Shown: positions 26,912 through 36,330 of the stretch, in pieces
Layout of the letters: every line of letters starts with the position of its first letter
Position numbering within the stretch: position 1 is the first letter of the stretch
Assembly (NCBI GenBank): GCA_965237895.1
Contig: CBDEGR010000002.1
Coordinates: 186,001-250,000, forward strand
Direction: 5' to 3'
Source: CBDEGR01 sp965237895
Lineage (GTDB): Bacteria > Acidobacteriota > Terriglobia > UBA7540 > JAPUME01
DNA: 64,000 bases
Notes under the pieces: model-generated
The model's database searches: none
Seen by the model: only the letters and a program-made list of their open reading frames with translations
Told to the model about the DNA's origin: nothing
Made by a program: the position numbers and the translations under genes

Positions 26912-29317
26912 ATGGAAAGAGCACTGCATTCATCGCGCCTTCAAAGGGGCAAAACACGTCCGCCCGGGGCCGGCGGCGCGGCTCTGGCGCTCCTCTTCCT
27001 CCTCTTGGCGTCGTTCGCTTCCGGCGCGAGCGCTCAGAGTCTGAGCGGCACGAAGAGTAATGAATCGGGAAAAATACCCGGGACCATAGAAGGCCGGGTC
27101 GCGACCCCCGAAGGCCATGCCGTTCCCGGGGCCCGGGTAAGGTTGCTCGACCGGCGGAACGAGTCTGCCGAAAAAACCGATGCCGACGCGGAAGGCCGAT
27201 TCCGGTTCTCCGCCTTGCCGGCCGGGTCTTACCGTGTGCGTGTGGAGGCGGAAGGATTCGATACGCTGGAAAGAGGGGTGGAGCTCGCTTCGGGAGAAAC
27301 CGCCCGCCTCAATGTAACAATCCACCTTGCGCCCTTGACCGCCTCCGTCACCGTCACCGCAACCCGGACCCAGCAAGCTCTCAACGATGTCCCCATCCAA
27401 GTCTCCGTCCTTCCCGGTGAGGACCTGCGCGCCTCGCCCGCCTTGACCGTGGACGGCGCGCTCAAACAGGTCCCGAGTTTCAGCCTTTTCCGCCGCACCA
27501 GCAGCCTGGTATCCCATCCCACCACGCAAGGCGTCTCGCTGCGCGGCATCGGGACGGGCGGGACAAGCCGCACGCTGGTTCTTCTGGACGGGGTGCCGCA
27601 CAACGACGCGTTCGGCAACTGGGTCTACTGGAGCAAGATTCCGCGAACTGAAATCGAGTCCGTCGAAGTCGCCGAGGGCGGGCTCTCGAATCTCTACGGA
27701 AGCTCCGCGATGGGCGGCGTCATCAACATACGAACCCGAAAACCGGAGAGAAGGACTTTTTTGCTCGAAGGTCAGGGCGGAATGCTCGGGACCGGGAGCC
27801 TCGATTTCTTCGGCAGCCGCAGGGCCGGACCGTGGGGGGTGTCGGTCGGCGGCAGCGCGTTTCGCACCGGCGGCTATCGGCTTCTCCGCGCCGAAGAGGG
27901 CGGCACGGTCGACCGCAAAGCGGCTTCGCGGCACGAAACTCTCAACTGGCGGCTGAATTACACGCCGCCTTCCGGGATCACTTTCTTCCAGAACGGGCGT
28001 TCTTTCGATGAGTCCCGCGACAACGGAACCCCGCTGCGGGAGAACTCCACGCGTGAGGTCTATCTGGGCGGAGGAGTGCGCTCTGCTTCCCGGCCCGCCG
28101 CCTCTTCTTCAGAATCCGATTGGCAGGTCACCGTCTTTTCGCACATTCAAACCTTCAAGAGCAGCTTCAGCCGCGTCGCGCCGGATCGCATGTTGGAAAC
28201 ACTCGCGCTGCTGCAAGACGTTCCCTCGCGCGATCTAGGCGTGAGCGCTCATTGGTCCCGGCGCATGGGTGACATGCATCAGCTCACCCTCGGCTCCGAT
28301 CTCCGCCGGATTACCGCCGACAACATCGAAGATGTTTTTCTCGCCGACGGGTTCAACATCCGCGACCGCTTCATCACCGGCAAACAACTTTTAGCGGGAT
28401 TCTTCCTGCAAGATCGGGTGACGCCCACGGCCCGGCTGGCGCTCCTCCTCGGTGCGCGGATCGACACCTGGCGGAACTTCAACGCCTGGCGCGATGAGAC
28501 GCTCAATACGACCGGAGAGATGACGAGGGTGAATTTCCCCGACACTTCGGAAACCACCGTGACCCCGCAGGCGGGCATCGTCTTCCACGCCACCGAGGAC
28601 TTCACCCTACGCGGCGCGTTCTACCAAGGATTCCGCGCCCCTACGTTGAACGAGCTCTATCGCCCCTTCCGCGTGGGGAACGTGGCGACCAATGCGAACG
28701 AAAATCTCGGCCCCGAGCGGCTCACCGGCGGCGAAGCAGGTTTCAATTATGTCCTCCGCAGGAGAGTCTTCTGGCGGGTAACCGGATATTGGAACCGGCT
28801 GCGGGATTCCATTTCCAACGTCACCCTCTCGTCGACGCCCACGCTCATCACCCGACAGAGGCGGAACCTGGGTCGCTCACGCATTCGGGGCCTGGGAACG
28901 GAAGTCGACTACCGAATCTCCCAGCAATGGAGAGTCCATACTCGATACCTGTTCAATGAGGCGATGATTGAAGAATTCGCCCCACGGCCCGAAATCGAAG
29001 GAAACTTCCTGCCGCAGGTTCCCAAGCATCGCGGCACCCTAAGGATCGCCTACCGCCGACTGGGATGGGGCCGGGCAACGCTTCAGGGCCGCTACGAAAG
29101 CCTTCGTTTCGATGATGACCTGAACCAATTACGGTTAGGAAGTTTTTTCACGGCGGATGTGAGCCTCTCCCGCCCGCTGGGAGAGTCGTGGGAAGCTTTC
29201 CTGTCTGTGGAGAATCTCTTCGACCGCCGTTATGCGGTCCAGGCCACGCCGCTGGGACTGCTCGGCACGCCTCGCTTGGCGCACGCGGGGATTCGCTTTC
29301 AAATTTTCCCTGGTTAA
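26912..29317 (+). CDS. TonB-dependent outer-membrane receptor
   Basis: About 800 residues. After a signal peptide (LALLFLLLASFASGASA) comes a carboxypeptidase-regulatory-like domain (about residues 45-125, GRVATPEGHAVPGARVRLLD). The plug domain follows (SLRGIGTGGTSRTLVLLDGV, LYGSSAMGGVINIRTRKP), then a 22-strand-type barrel with FRAPTLNELYRPF and GEAGFNYVLRR, ending RFQIFPG. The upstream frame reaches 26876, but the ATG at 26912 leads directly into a normal signal peptide. It takes up siderophores, cobalamin or sugars using TonB energy. It follows the RND genes on the same strand, though the 64-bp gap may hold its own promoter. Confidence 0.93.
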   Translation: MERALHSSRLQRGKTRPPGAGGAALALLFLLLASFASGASAQSLSGTKSNESGKIPGTIEGRVATPEGHAVPGARVRLLDRRNESAEKTDADAEGRFRFSALPAGSYRVRVEAEGFDTLERGVELASGETARLNVTIHLAPLTASVTVTATRTQQALNDVPIQVSVLPGEDLRASPALTVDGALKQVPSFSLFRRTSSLVSHPTTQGVSLRGIGTGGTSRTLVLLDGVPHNDAFGNWVYWSKIPRTEIESVEVAEGGLSNLYGSSAMGGVINIRTRKPERRTFLLEGQGGMLGTGSLDFFGSRRAGPWGVSVGGSAFRTGGYRLLRAEEGGTVDRKAASRHETLNWRLNYTPPSGITFFQNGRSFDESRDNGTPLRENSTREVYLGGGVRSASRPAASSSESDWQVTVFSHIQTFKSSFSRVAPDRMLETLALLQDVPSRDLGVSAHWSRRMGDMHQLTLGSDLRRITADNIEDVFLADGFNIRDRFITGKQLLAGFFLQDRVTPTARLALLLGARIDTWRNFNAWRDETLNTTGEMTRVNFPDTSETTVTPQAGIVFHATEDFTLRGAFYQGFRAPTLNELYRPFRVGNVATNANENLGPERLTGGEAGFNYVLRRRVFWRVTGYWNRLRDSISNVTLSSTPTLITRQRRNLGRSRIRGLGTEVDYRISQQWRVHTRYLFNEAMIEEFAPRPEIEGNFLPQVPKHRGTLRIAYRRLGWGRATLQGRYESLRFDDDLNQLRLGSFFTADVSLSRPLGESWEAFLSVENLFDRRYAVQATPLGLLGTPRLAHAGIRFQIFPG

Positions 29318-29343
29318 AATAATCAACCCGAAATTTCGGCGGA

Positions 29344-29760
29344 CTATGGAAGTGTAAACGAAAAGAGTGCGCTCCCGGCGGGGATCACGACGTACTGTCG
29401 TCCGTCCAGCGAATACGTCATGGGGGAAGAAGCAATGGGGGCTCCGGTCTGGAAATGCCAGAGCTCCTTGCCGGTTTGCGCATCCACCGCAAAAACGTAG
29501 CCTTCCATATCACCGGCAAAGACCACTCCTCCCGCCGTCGAGAGCGCACCCGCCCACGGGGCCGAGTAATATTTGAATTCCCACTTCATCTCGCCCGTCC
29601 ACGGGTCCAGCGCGCGCAAAGCGCCCCAACTCTTTTCGCCGTCCGGCGGCTGATAGGTGCTGCCGAAGAAAATGACCCCTTCCAGAAAAGGCTGCGCTGA
29701 AGGGGCGACCCTGGGCGGGCGGATGCTCAGCGCCTTAATCAGTGGAAACCAAAATTTCCT
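29344..29760 (-). pseudogene. PQQ-dependent dehydrogenase, C-terminal remnant
   Basis: The minus strand from about 29750 to 29344 encodes the last 130 or so residues of a quinoprotein dehydrogenase: GVIFFGSTYQPPDGEKSWGA, ALDPWTGEMKWEFKYYSAPW, GGVVFAGDMEGYVFAVDAQT and the end DGRQYVVIPAGSALFSFTLP. A complete enzyme has 550-700 residues in eight propeller blades. The rest is gone: the frame opens with no start directly behind the stop of the propeller gene at 29761-30906. An ATG at 29619 could open a 91-residue piece that would not fold alone. Confidence 0.8.
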
Positions 29761-30906
29761 TTATTCGGTCACCTGTTCCAGAATGGCGAAGTCGCCCGGG
29801 TTCCAGGCCTGGATGATGATGTAGTGCTTCTCGCCGATTTTGCGAAAGACGGCATTGTGGATGTGCTGGAAGTTTTCGAGACCCAGTTCTTCCTTCGGCA
29901 TAACGGTGGAGACGACTTCGTCACCCTCCAGGATATAAACCGGCGCGCCCTGGCTGCGGTCCGGCCCGTGCAGGCACCCCACGATGCCGTTGTTGCCGAT
30001 GTAGTCGACGTCGCAAGGGAAGGACCCTTCGGGTAATTTCAGCGTCGAGCGATAGTGGCCGTAGCGCGTAAAGCGGTCGATTTCCGAGTTCGGCCGGTCG
30101 GCCACGTCGATGCGCTTGGTCCCGGTAGGCACCGTGATGCCGTGTCCGGTACCGAATTCGCCTGCGCCCTTCCCCTTCCCTCCAAACACAAGATCGTACC
30201 AGGCGGCCTGGAAAGGATCGAGGCTGAGAATGCGGGCCGTCAGGACGTAATCGAGTTTCGAATAACCGGTGGTGATATAGAAAAGCCCGTCCAACTGCTC
30301 GACGTCGGTGGGAACAAATCCGTTTCCTTGATCGAAGTATTCATTCACCCTCGGATGAGAGAAATCATGGCCGGCGTTGGGCGCGTTCAGCGTGTGGACC
30401 AATTTTCCTCCCAGCGTGGTGGTGAAGACCTGGGCGGTTTGGTTGGAGGGAAAGGTCAGGTAGGCAGCGCCGTTCTCTCCGTACCAGACGGTCGCATTGT
30501 GTTGATTGTGATCTTTCACATCAGCGGGGGTATCTAACAGGTCCACGTTTTTGAGGTCGGCGCTGATCTTTAAGATTCCCGCTCCCGGCAGCGCGAAATA
30601 GATCTCGCCTTTTCCCTTCCGGCGGTCGACGGCGAATCCGCCGTGGGCCTTGACCAATACGTTTACGGCGGTGGCGGGAAGATGGCTTGAAGTGTAGAGA
30701 ACCTTGAATTTCCATTTTCCCTGGCCGCTGGGGCTGTTCGGCAACGGCACGGCGGCGGGCACCCCCGTTCTCGACGCCTGTACGGCGGTTCCCCTTCTGC
30801 AAAGCTTCAACTCCGGCGGGTGATGGGCGTAGCCGCTCGACGCGTTCCCCATCACTCCCATGAGGATGACCAAGGCGGACAGCAAAAAGTTCGACAACTT
30901 CTTCAT
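29761..30906 (-). CDS. Secreted protein, probable beta-propeller
   Basis: A 381-residue exported protein. A signal peptide (MKKLSNFLLSALVILMGVM ending near GYAHHPPE) is followed by repeated segments such as GEIYFALPGAGILKISADLK, YGENGAAYLTFPSNQTAQVF and GTGHGITVPTGTKRIDVADR, the last close to NHL/6-blade propeller repeats. It is rich in His pairs (HNQHN, HDFSHP, NFQHIHN). The frame reaches 30930, but the ATG at 30906 has AAAGGAG eight bases upstream. I cannot name an enzyme; lyases of the peptidyl-hydroxyglycine type share this fold. It lies between a PQQ remnant and a DUF1080 gene on the same strand. Confidence 0.8.
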   Translation of the reverse strand: MKKLSNFLLSALVILMGVMGNASSGYAHHPPELKLCRRGTAVQASRTGVPAAVPLPNSPSGQGKWKFKVLYTSSHLPATAVNVLVKAHGGFAVDRRKGKGEIYFALPGAGILKISADLKNVDLLDTPADVKDHNQHNATVWYGENGAAYLTFPSNQTAQVFTTTLGGKLVHTLNAPNAGHDFSHPRVNEYFDQGNGFVPTDVEQLDGLFYITTGYSKLDYVLTARILSLDPFQAAWYDLVFGGKGKGAGEFGTGHGITVPTGTKRIDVADRPNSEIDRFTRYGHYRSTLKLPEGSFPCDVDYIGNNGIVGCLHGPDRSQGAPVYILEGDEVVSTVMPKEELGLENFQHIHNAVFRKIGEKHYIIIQAWNPGDFAILEQVTE

Positions 30907-31075
30907 GGCGAAAAACTCTCCTTTACTCAATTTTAAATACGAAATCGCCCAACAAGACTCAGACCGACTGTTATTTGCGTGCGACCACCCTAACCGATCA
31001 TGTCATAGAGTGCAATACGGGATGTAAAAATTGGGAGGGAAAGAGAAGGAGGCCGGCCGCTTCCGGTACCAAGAG

Positions 31076-31103
31076 AAAAAAAGGCGGGCTTTCGAGGCCC
31101 GCC
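31076..31103 (-). terminator. Rho-independent terminator (minus strand)
   Basis: GGCGGGC/GCCCGCC (31083-31103) forms a perfect 7-bp stem with a 7-nt loop, and on the minus strand it is followed by seven T (31082-31076). It ends transcripts of the DUF1080 gene and the small secreted remnant to its right. Confidence 0.88.
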
Positions 31104-31125
31104 CCTGAGAATTTCCAATATTTTT

Positions 31126-31307
31126 TTATTGAGAACTGAGCGTATAGCGTACGAGCACGTCCTCGATAAACTCGGTCCGAACGGACCCCAGCGTGCTCCG
31201 GAACGTGTAGCCCTTCACCAAGAGGCGGCCCTCATTCCACTCCTCGGGATTGCGGTGGTGGCGGCAAACAGCACCATCGCTAAAACTCGCAACATTGCAC
31301 GCATCAT
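31126..31307 (-). pseudogene. Small secreted protein, frameshifted
   Basis: The ATG at 31307 has AGGAG seven bases upstream and opens a signal-like peptide (MMRAMLRVLAMVLFAATTA) that stops after 30 residues. Two bases off, the same DNA continues as a protein-like tail NPEEWNEGRLLVKGYTFRST, then VRTEFIEDVLVRYTLSSQ, ending in TAA just before the terminator. The simplest reading is a protein of about 60 residues broken by a frameshift near 31255. It lies downstream of the DUF1080 gene and shares its terminator. No family recognised. Confidence 0.55.
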
Positions 31308-31373
31308 TTTTGCTTCTCCTAAAATTTAAAGGTCCGCCTCATAGCCCAGCCGGACATTCGTCATGCCTGAATC

Positions 31374-32180
31374 CTATTTTTCCGGCGCCAGTTCCCGAAT
31401 CCAGATGTTCCGGAACCGGACCGGATGGCTGTGGTCCTGCAATTGGATGGGGAGCTTGGCGGCGTGCGCCTCGTAAGGGGGCCGCCTCTGATGAGTGGTG
31501 GGTCCCATAATCTCCACGTTGTCTTGGACCAGTACGCCGTTATGAAGTACCGTGATCCGCGCGGGCCGGAGCAGTTTCCCGTCCCCCGCGAAACGCGGCG
31601 CGCGGAAGACGATATCGTAGGTCTGCCACTCGCCGGGCTTCCGCGAGGCATTGACCAGCGGCGGGTACTGCCCGTAGACGGCCGCAGCTTGGCCGTCGGC
31701 GTAGGTGACGCTCCGGTAGGAATCGAGCACCTGCACCTCGTAGATACTCATGAAAAAGACGCCGCTGTTGCCCCGGTCCTGATCCTTGCCATTGGGGGGG
31801 TCGGGCGACATCCACTCGACGTGAAGCTGGCAGTCGCCGAAACCTTGACGGGTCCTGATGTAGTCGATGGCTCCGGTTTTCGGGACCACTTCAAAATAGC
31901 CGTTCTCCACCTTCCACTTGGCCTCGCCTCCATTTACGGCTTCCCAGGCCGTAAGGTCTTTGCCGCTAAAAAGTACGAGGGCATCGGAAGGCGCTCCGCC
32001 GGCACTCTGCTCGGTGCCCGCCGTGCCGGGCGTGACCACGACGGGCAGCGGGCGGGTCCGGTCATGAATTTCCCATTCCTTTTCCTCCCCAAGCGCGGGC
32101 CTCAAGCCCCAGGACGGGTCGGCGAGCGTGAAGACGATCAACCCGAATAAACTCATCAATATCCAGCGCGATTTCTCCAT
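31374..32180 (-). CDS. DUF1080 protein, probable 3-keto-glycoside hydrolase
   Basis: A 268-residue exported protein of the 3-keto-disaccharide hydrolase family (DUF1080). A signal peptide (WILMSLFGLIVFTLADPSWG) is followed by LFSGKDLTAWEAVNGGEAKW, GNSGVFFMSIYEVQVLDSYR and GEWQTYDIVFRAPRF, ending RFRNIWIREL. This is the concanavalin-like fold of the family, which cleaves glycosides oxidised at C3. The start at 32180 has AGGAG at good distance; an open frame extends to 32225 without SD. The isomerase and Gfo/Idh/MocA genes at 36331-38578 are plausible partners. Confidence 0.88.
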   Translation of the reverse strand: MEKSRWILMSLFGLIVFTLADPSWGLRPALGEEKEWEIHDRTRPLPVVVTPGTAGTEQSAGGAPSDALVLFSGKDLTAWEAVNGGEAKWKVENGYFEVVPKTGAIDYIRTRQGFGDCQLHVEWMSPDPPNGKDQDRGNSGVFFMSIYEVQVLDSYRSVTYADGQAAAVYGQYPPLVNASRKPGEWQTYDIVFRAPRFAGDGKLLRPARITVLHNGVLVQDNVEIMGPTTHQRRPPYEAHAAKLPIQLQDHSHPVRFRNIWIRELAPEK

Positions 32181-32299
32181 GGCAGTTCTCCTAGAAAGCA
32201 TCCGGTTTACGGAAACCTTACACATCCCGGCGCCGTTTTCAAAGTAATTCGATTCGAGGGATCGTACGGACCTATCTTACACCCAAACGCCCGCTCCGT

Positions 32300-32995
32300 T
32301 CAGGCTTCCGCATCCACGGCCTGGATCAAGGTCTTGATGTAACCGTAACCGAAGGCGAAGGCCTGCCACCCGCCGGGGTCATCCGCGTGTCGCGGCATAG
32401 GGTCCGGCATGACCATGTAGGGATAGTCCACCTCCTTGAGCGTCCTCATCACCCGAAGCATGTCCATATCTCCCTCGTCGGGGTAGACCTCCTGAAAGTC
32501 GTCCCGTTTGCCGCGAATGTTTCTGAAATGAAAATTGAAAAGTTTCTTGCGTGTTCCGAAATATCGGATCACATCGAAGATCTCCTTGCCGGGGTTCTGG
32601 AGCATCTCCGCCGTCGTACCCAGGCAGAGGTTCAGGCTGTGGAAGGGCTTTCACGAATTGCGACGAATTTCTTCAACCCCTCGACCGTACCCAATACACG
32701 GTCCACGCCCCGGTATCCTCGCCGAGGCACGCCGGGGTCATGCGGATGGCAGGCCATGCGTATCTTGTATTCTTCGGCCACCGGAATCACGCGATCGAAA
32801 AATAGGTGATCCGCTCCCACATCACCTCCGTTGGATCCTCCCCGGCGCGCGTCAACGGCGGCTCTTCCGTAGCCTCACACAACCGCCAAATGCTGTAACG
32901 CGAACCTCCGCGCCCGGGCGTCGCTTCGGTGCGGAGCATTTCGTTCGAGGTCAGTCCGCGCTGCGTGCCGAGTTTTATCCGTGACTTTGCGGGTT
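32300..32995 (-). pseudogene. Mannonate dehydratase (UxuA)-like protein, decayed
   Basis: Piecing frames together on the minus strand gives a UxuA-like TIM barrel: RYSIWRLCEATEEPPLTRAG and MWERITYF, then in a second frame FDRVIPVAEEYKIRMACHPH, DPGVPRRGYRGVDRVLGTVE, and in a third IFDVIRYFGTRKKLFNFHFR, NIRGKRDDFQEVYPDEGDMD and GYIKTLIQAVDAEA. Two frameshifts, near 32800 and 32650, break the gene, and the N-terminal half is missing. A working enzyme would dehydrate mannonate to 2-keto-3-deoxygluconate. Confidence 0.7.
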
Positions 32996-33178
32996 AATCC
33001 GTTCCCGGCTTCCCGGAGGAAGGCGATCATTCATGAGCTCTCGACCAAAGCTGATCTCGACGCCGTCGAAGCCGATGCGTTTTGCCAGCGCCAGCGCCTC
33101 CACTTTGTTGCTTTGTCTCAGGCTCCAATCGGTTACGCCGATCCGAATGGGAATCTCGGCGGCCCGCAAAGCGCGCAA
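32975..33178 (-). pseudogene. Sugar isomerase/epimerase, N-terminal remnant
   Basis: The minus strand encodes a family start: IRIGVTDWSLRQSNKVEALA then KRIGFDGVEISFGRELMNDR. These are the first strand-helix units of an AP-endonuclease-2-like sugar isomerase/epimerase. It then runs into unrelated residues and stops at 32975, next to the UxuA-like remnant. It appears that a deletion fused the start of one gene to the middle of another. Confidence 0.6.
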
Positions 33179-33652
33179 CTACGGACTGCCGGACTAAACA
33201 GCGCCGGCTACAAGACCCCTCGCCGCTCCAGCCAGAAATTTTCGTCGGGATACCCGCATCGCATCACCCCCCCAAGCAGGAAAATTTACCCTTTAAATAG
33301 TGTGCTTCACACCATATCGCGAGGGCGCTGAGGAGATCAACTCTATTCCTTATGTTCCCCGCGCCGGCCCCCTACTGCAAGCCCCGTATTGCAGGCCCGT
33401 AGTGCAAACAAAATCCCCGACCACTTGCCTGATTTTTACCCTGGGAAAGGAGAGGGATATTCTACCCTACGTTGGCCCCTCTTGCTCGATTCCTTAACAG
33501 CGCACCGGCCGGGCCGCTTGATCTTAAAACGTGTAGTCCTCACCCCCACCCAAGAGTTACAATGGCGTGTTCCAATCGGCTCAGAGAAAAACGGTTCAGG
33601 CCACTCAGCACGACTCGACAAAATAAGGAAGGGTTCCTTGTCATTGAATTCA
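33179..33652. other. Non-coding stretch between decayed region and PQQ-like gene
   Basis: The frame of the next gene stays open upstream to 33389 but the residues look random. Three loose copies of a TACTGCA/TATTGCA/TAGTGCA phrase lie within 33376-33408. I see no promoter that I would defend. Confidence 0.35.
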
Positions 33653-35041
33653 ATGTCCTACGATTCTGCGCGTCTTCTTCGAATGCCCGGTGCAACCTTG
33701 TTCGCCGCTCTGATGATGCTGCTCTTCTTTTTGGGCTCGCTTCAGGCCCCTCTCCATGCAGAAGACTGGCCGGAGTGGAGGGGTGCGGGAAGAACCGGCG
33801 TCTGGAAGGAAACCGGAATTCTGGAAACGTTTCCCAGCGGCGGCCTGAAGCTGAAGTGGCGCACGCCCATCGCCGGCGGCTACTCGGGTCCGGCCGTGGC
33901 CGACGGGCGCGTCTTTATTACGGATTTCATAACCGACTCCATCCAAAAAAGAGCCGGTCGCGGCACCGAGCGCGTGCACTGCCTGGACGAGCAGACCGGA
34001 AAGATCCTCTGGACCCACCAATGGGAGGTGGATTACACGGGCATGGGTTACGCCTACGGGCCGCGCGCCACCCCGACCATCGATCATGATCACGTCTATG
34101 TGCTCGGCGCCCAAGGGGCGCTCTTCGCCCTGAACGTCAAGACGGGGAAGGTTCTCTGGCACAAAGACTTTGTGAAGGACTATGGGACCGAGCCTCCCGT
34201 CTGGGGAATGGTGGGCGCACCGCTGGTGGACGGAGACAATCTGATCTGCCTGGTCGGCGGCAGCCCGAACGCCAAGGTCATGGCGTTCAACAAATGGAAC
34301 GGAAGGGAGATCTGGCGGGCGCTCCCGTCCCTGAGCGAACCGGGGTATAGCCCACCCTTCCTGATTGAAGCGGGCGGGGCGCGGCAGCTCATCGTGTGGC
34401 ATTCGGAGGCCCTCACCTCTTTGAACCCGGAGACCGGAAAAGTCTATTGGAAACATCCCTTCCAAGTTCGGCACGGGTTGACCATCCCGACGCCTGTAAA
34501 AGACGGTCCTCGGCTTCTGCTTTCGTCCTTCTACAACGGCTCGCGCATGTATCAGCTCGACCCGAAGCGGCCCGGCGCCAAGCTCCTGTGGCGCGGAATG
34601 AGCGACAGCGAAATTAAAACCGACGGACTCCATTCGCTGATCTCGACCCCCGTCGTCCAAGACGGCTACATCTACGGCGTCGGCAGCTACGGCCAGCTTC
34701 GATGCCTGGAAGCCGGCACCGGGAAGCGTGTGTGGGAATCCATGGAGGCAACAACAGAAAAAATCCGCTGGGTTACCGCCTTTCTGGTTCCGAACGGGGA
34801 CCGCTTCTTTATCAACAACGACCGGGGGGAACTGATGATTGCCGAACTCTCCCCGCAAGGTTACAACGAGATCAGCCGAACGAAACTGATCGAGCCGACC
34901 ACGCCGGAAAGCCGACGGCGAGAGTTCGGCGTAGTCCACTGGTCGCATCCGGCCTATGCCAATCGCCACATCGTGGTGCGAAACGATAAAGAGATTATTC
35001 GCTATTCCCTGGAAGAACGATATTCGCTTGTAAAGGAGTAA
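33653..35041 (+). CDS. PQQ-like beta-propeller protein, exported
   Basis: A 462-residue protein with a signal peptide (LFAALMMLLFFLGSLQAPLH before AEDW) and repeated PQQ blades: DWPEWRGAGRTGVW, YSGPAVADGRVFITDF, CLDEQTGKILWTHQWEV, ALNVKTGKVLWHKDFV, SLNPETGKVYWKHPF and CLEAGTGKRVWESM. The blades match the outer-membrane-assembly or quinoprotein propeller class, but cofactor residues of true PQQ dehydrogenases are not evident, so a sensor or structural role is possible. The start at 33653 is preferred to the upstream open frame (to 33389), as only it leads into a signal peptide; no strong SD is seen. It is followed after 9 bp by a molybdoenzyme gene. Confidence 0.82.
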   Translation: MSYDSARLLRMPGATLFAALMMLLFFLGSLQAPLHAEDWPEWRGAGRTGVWKETGILETFPSGGLKLKWRTPIAGGYSGPAVADGRVFITDFITDSIQKRAGRGTERVHCLDEQTGKILWTHQWEVDYTGMGYAYGPRATPTIDHDHVYVLGAQGALFALNVKTGKVLWHKDFVKDYGTEPPVWGMVGAPLVDGDNLICLVGGSPNAKVMAFNKWNGREIWRALPSLSEPGYSPPFLIEAGGARQLIVWHSEALTSLNPETGKVYWKHPFQVRHGLTIPTPVKDGPRLLLSSFYNGSRMYQLDPKRPGAKLLWRGMSDSEIKTDGLHSLISTPVVQDGYIYGVGSYGQLRCLEAGTGKRVWESMEATTEKIRWVTAFLVPNGDRFFINNDRGELMIAELSPQGYNEISRTKLIEPTTPESRRREFGVVHWSHPAYANRHIVVRNDKEIIRYSLEERYSLVKE

Positions 35042-35050
35042 TCCTCAGCT

Positions 35051-36208
35051 ATGAACCATAAAACTCTTTCACGAAGAGACTTGCTGATTCAGGGCGGAGC
35101 GCTGGCCGGCCTCTCCCTGTTCACCCCCGCGCGCCTGGCCCAAGCAATTCCCACCGGCCCGGACGAAGTCCCGGTTCCTTTTCTGGATGCGATTCCCGCC
35201 CCGGCGCCCGGCGGCGACCGGAATCTGTTGAACTGGCAAGAACTCGATTCCTGGATTACCCCGAACGAGAAATTTTTCCGCGTCTCGCATTACGGCAAAC
35301 CCGCGCTGGATGAGAAAGAGTGGAAACTGGAGATCATCGGACGGGTGCGGCGTCCCCTGAAGCTCACCTTCCCCGACCTGAAGGCGCGGGAGCAGAAGGA
35401 GCTGACCTACACGCTTGAATGCTCCGGCAATCACGGCTTTCCCTGGTTTGTCGGCGCCATCGGGAACGCCCGTTGGACGGGCACGCCGCTGGCGCCGCTC
35501 CTGAAGGAGGCGGGCGTGCTGAAGGACGGTATCGAGGCGGTGTTTTTCGGAGTCGACGAGGGAGATGAGGAAATCCGAGGAAATAAGGTCCGGCAGCAGT
35601 TTGCCCGCAGTCTTTCGATTTCCGACGCCACGGACCCGAATCTTCTGCTCTGTTATGAGATCAATGGCAAGCCGCTGCCCGTGGCGCAAGGCTTCCCGGT
35701 GCGGCTCATTGTGCCCGGCTGGTACGGCATCGCCTGCGTCAAGTGGCTGACTCGCATCGAAGTCTGGCCGACGCGCTTCATGAACCGCTTCATGGCCCGA
35801 GACTACGTGACGCTGCGGAAAGAGCAGCGGGGCGAACGGACGGTCTGGACGGAGTCGTCCGTAGGCCGCACGCTACTCAAATCGGTACCGGCGAAAGTGA
35901 CGGAGAAGGAAAGTCGGTACAGAATTTACGGCGCGGCCTGGGGCCCTTCCGTCCGGCGCGTCGAAGTGCGAATCGGGAATAGCGCATGGCAGCCGGCCAA
36001 AATCGATCAGGGCGGCGACGCTCCGTTTGCCTGGAAGTTCTGGAGTTTCGATTGGAAGAACCCGGGCGCCGGCGAATACAGCATCACCTCCCGCGCCGTC
36101 GATGGGGAGGGGAACATCCAACCGGCGGCGGACGACCCCAGGCTCACCGGCAAGCGCACTTACTGGGAGAGCAACGGACGGGTCACGCGCCGCGTGCGGG
36201 TCGCGTAG
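35051..36208 (+). CDS. Sulfite oxidase-family molybdopterin enzyme, Tat-exported
   Basis: 385 residues. The N-terminus carries a twin-arginine signal (LSRRDLLIQGGALAGLSLF), so the folded enzyme is exported with its cofactor. The molybdopterin domain has TLECSGNHGFPWFVGAIG with the molybdenum-ligand cysteine, and GWYGIACVKWLTRIEVWPTR. A C-terminal Mo-co dimerisation domain follows (RIYGAAWGPSVRRVEVRI, WSFDWKNPGAGEYSI). The family includes sulfite dehydrogenase SorA, SoxC and eukaryotic sulfite oxidase. No cytochrome or heme domain is attached. The upstream PQQ-like gene ends nine bases before, so they are co-expressed; substrate is likely sulfite or another sulfoxy compound. Confidence 0.9.
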   Translation: MNHKTLSRRDLLIQGGALAGLSLFTPARLAQAIPTGPDEVPVPFLDAIPAPAPGGDRNLLNWQELDSWITPNEKFFRVSHYGKPALDEKEWKLEIIGRVRRPLKLTFPDLKAREQKELTYTLECSGNHGFPWFVGAIGNARWTGTPLAPLLKEAGVLKDGIEAVFFGVDEGDEEIRGNKVRQQFARSLSISDATDPNLLLCYEINGKPLPVAQGFPVRLIVPGWYGIACVKWLTRIEVWPTRFMNRFMARDYVTLRKEQRGERTVWTESSVGRTLLKSVPAKVTEKESRYRIYGAAWGPSVRRVEVRIGNSAWQPAKIDQGGDAPFAWKFWSFDWKNPGAGEYSITSRAVDGEGNIQPAADDPRLTGKRTYWESNGRVTRRVRVA

Positions 36209-36330
36209 AATTACAGGGCTTGACTTCGCCGTACGTTTGGACATAGGTTTGAGGCGATTCCGAAATTAAAACAACACCCGGCGCGCTTCTTGCGACGGGA
36301 AAGTGAACCTTCCGGAAAGGACCAACCGCC

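Noticed and set aside
33376..33408. Three loose TACTGCA-like copies as a possible repeat array
   Set aside because: Copies are short and irregular, with no spacer pattern, so not CRISPR or an iteron set.
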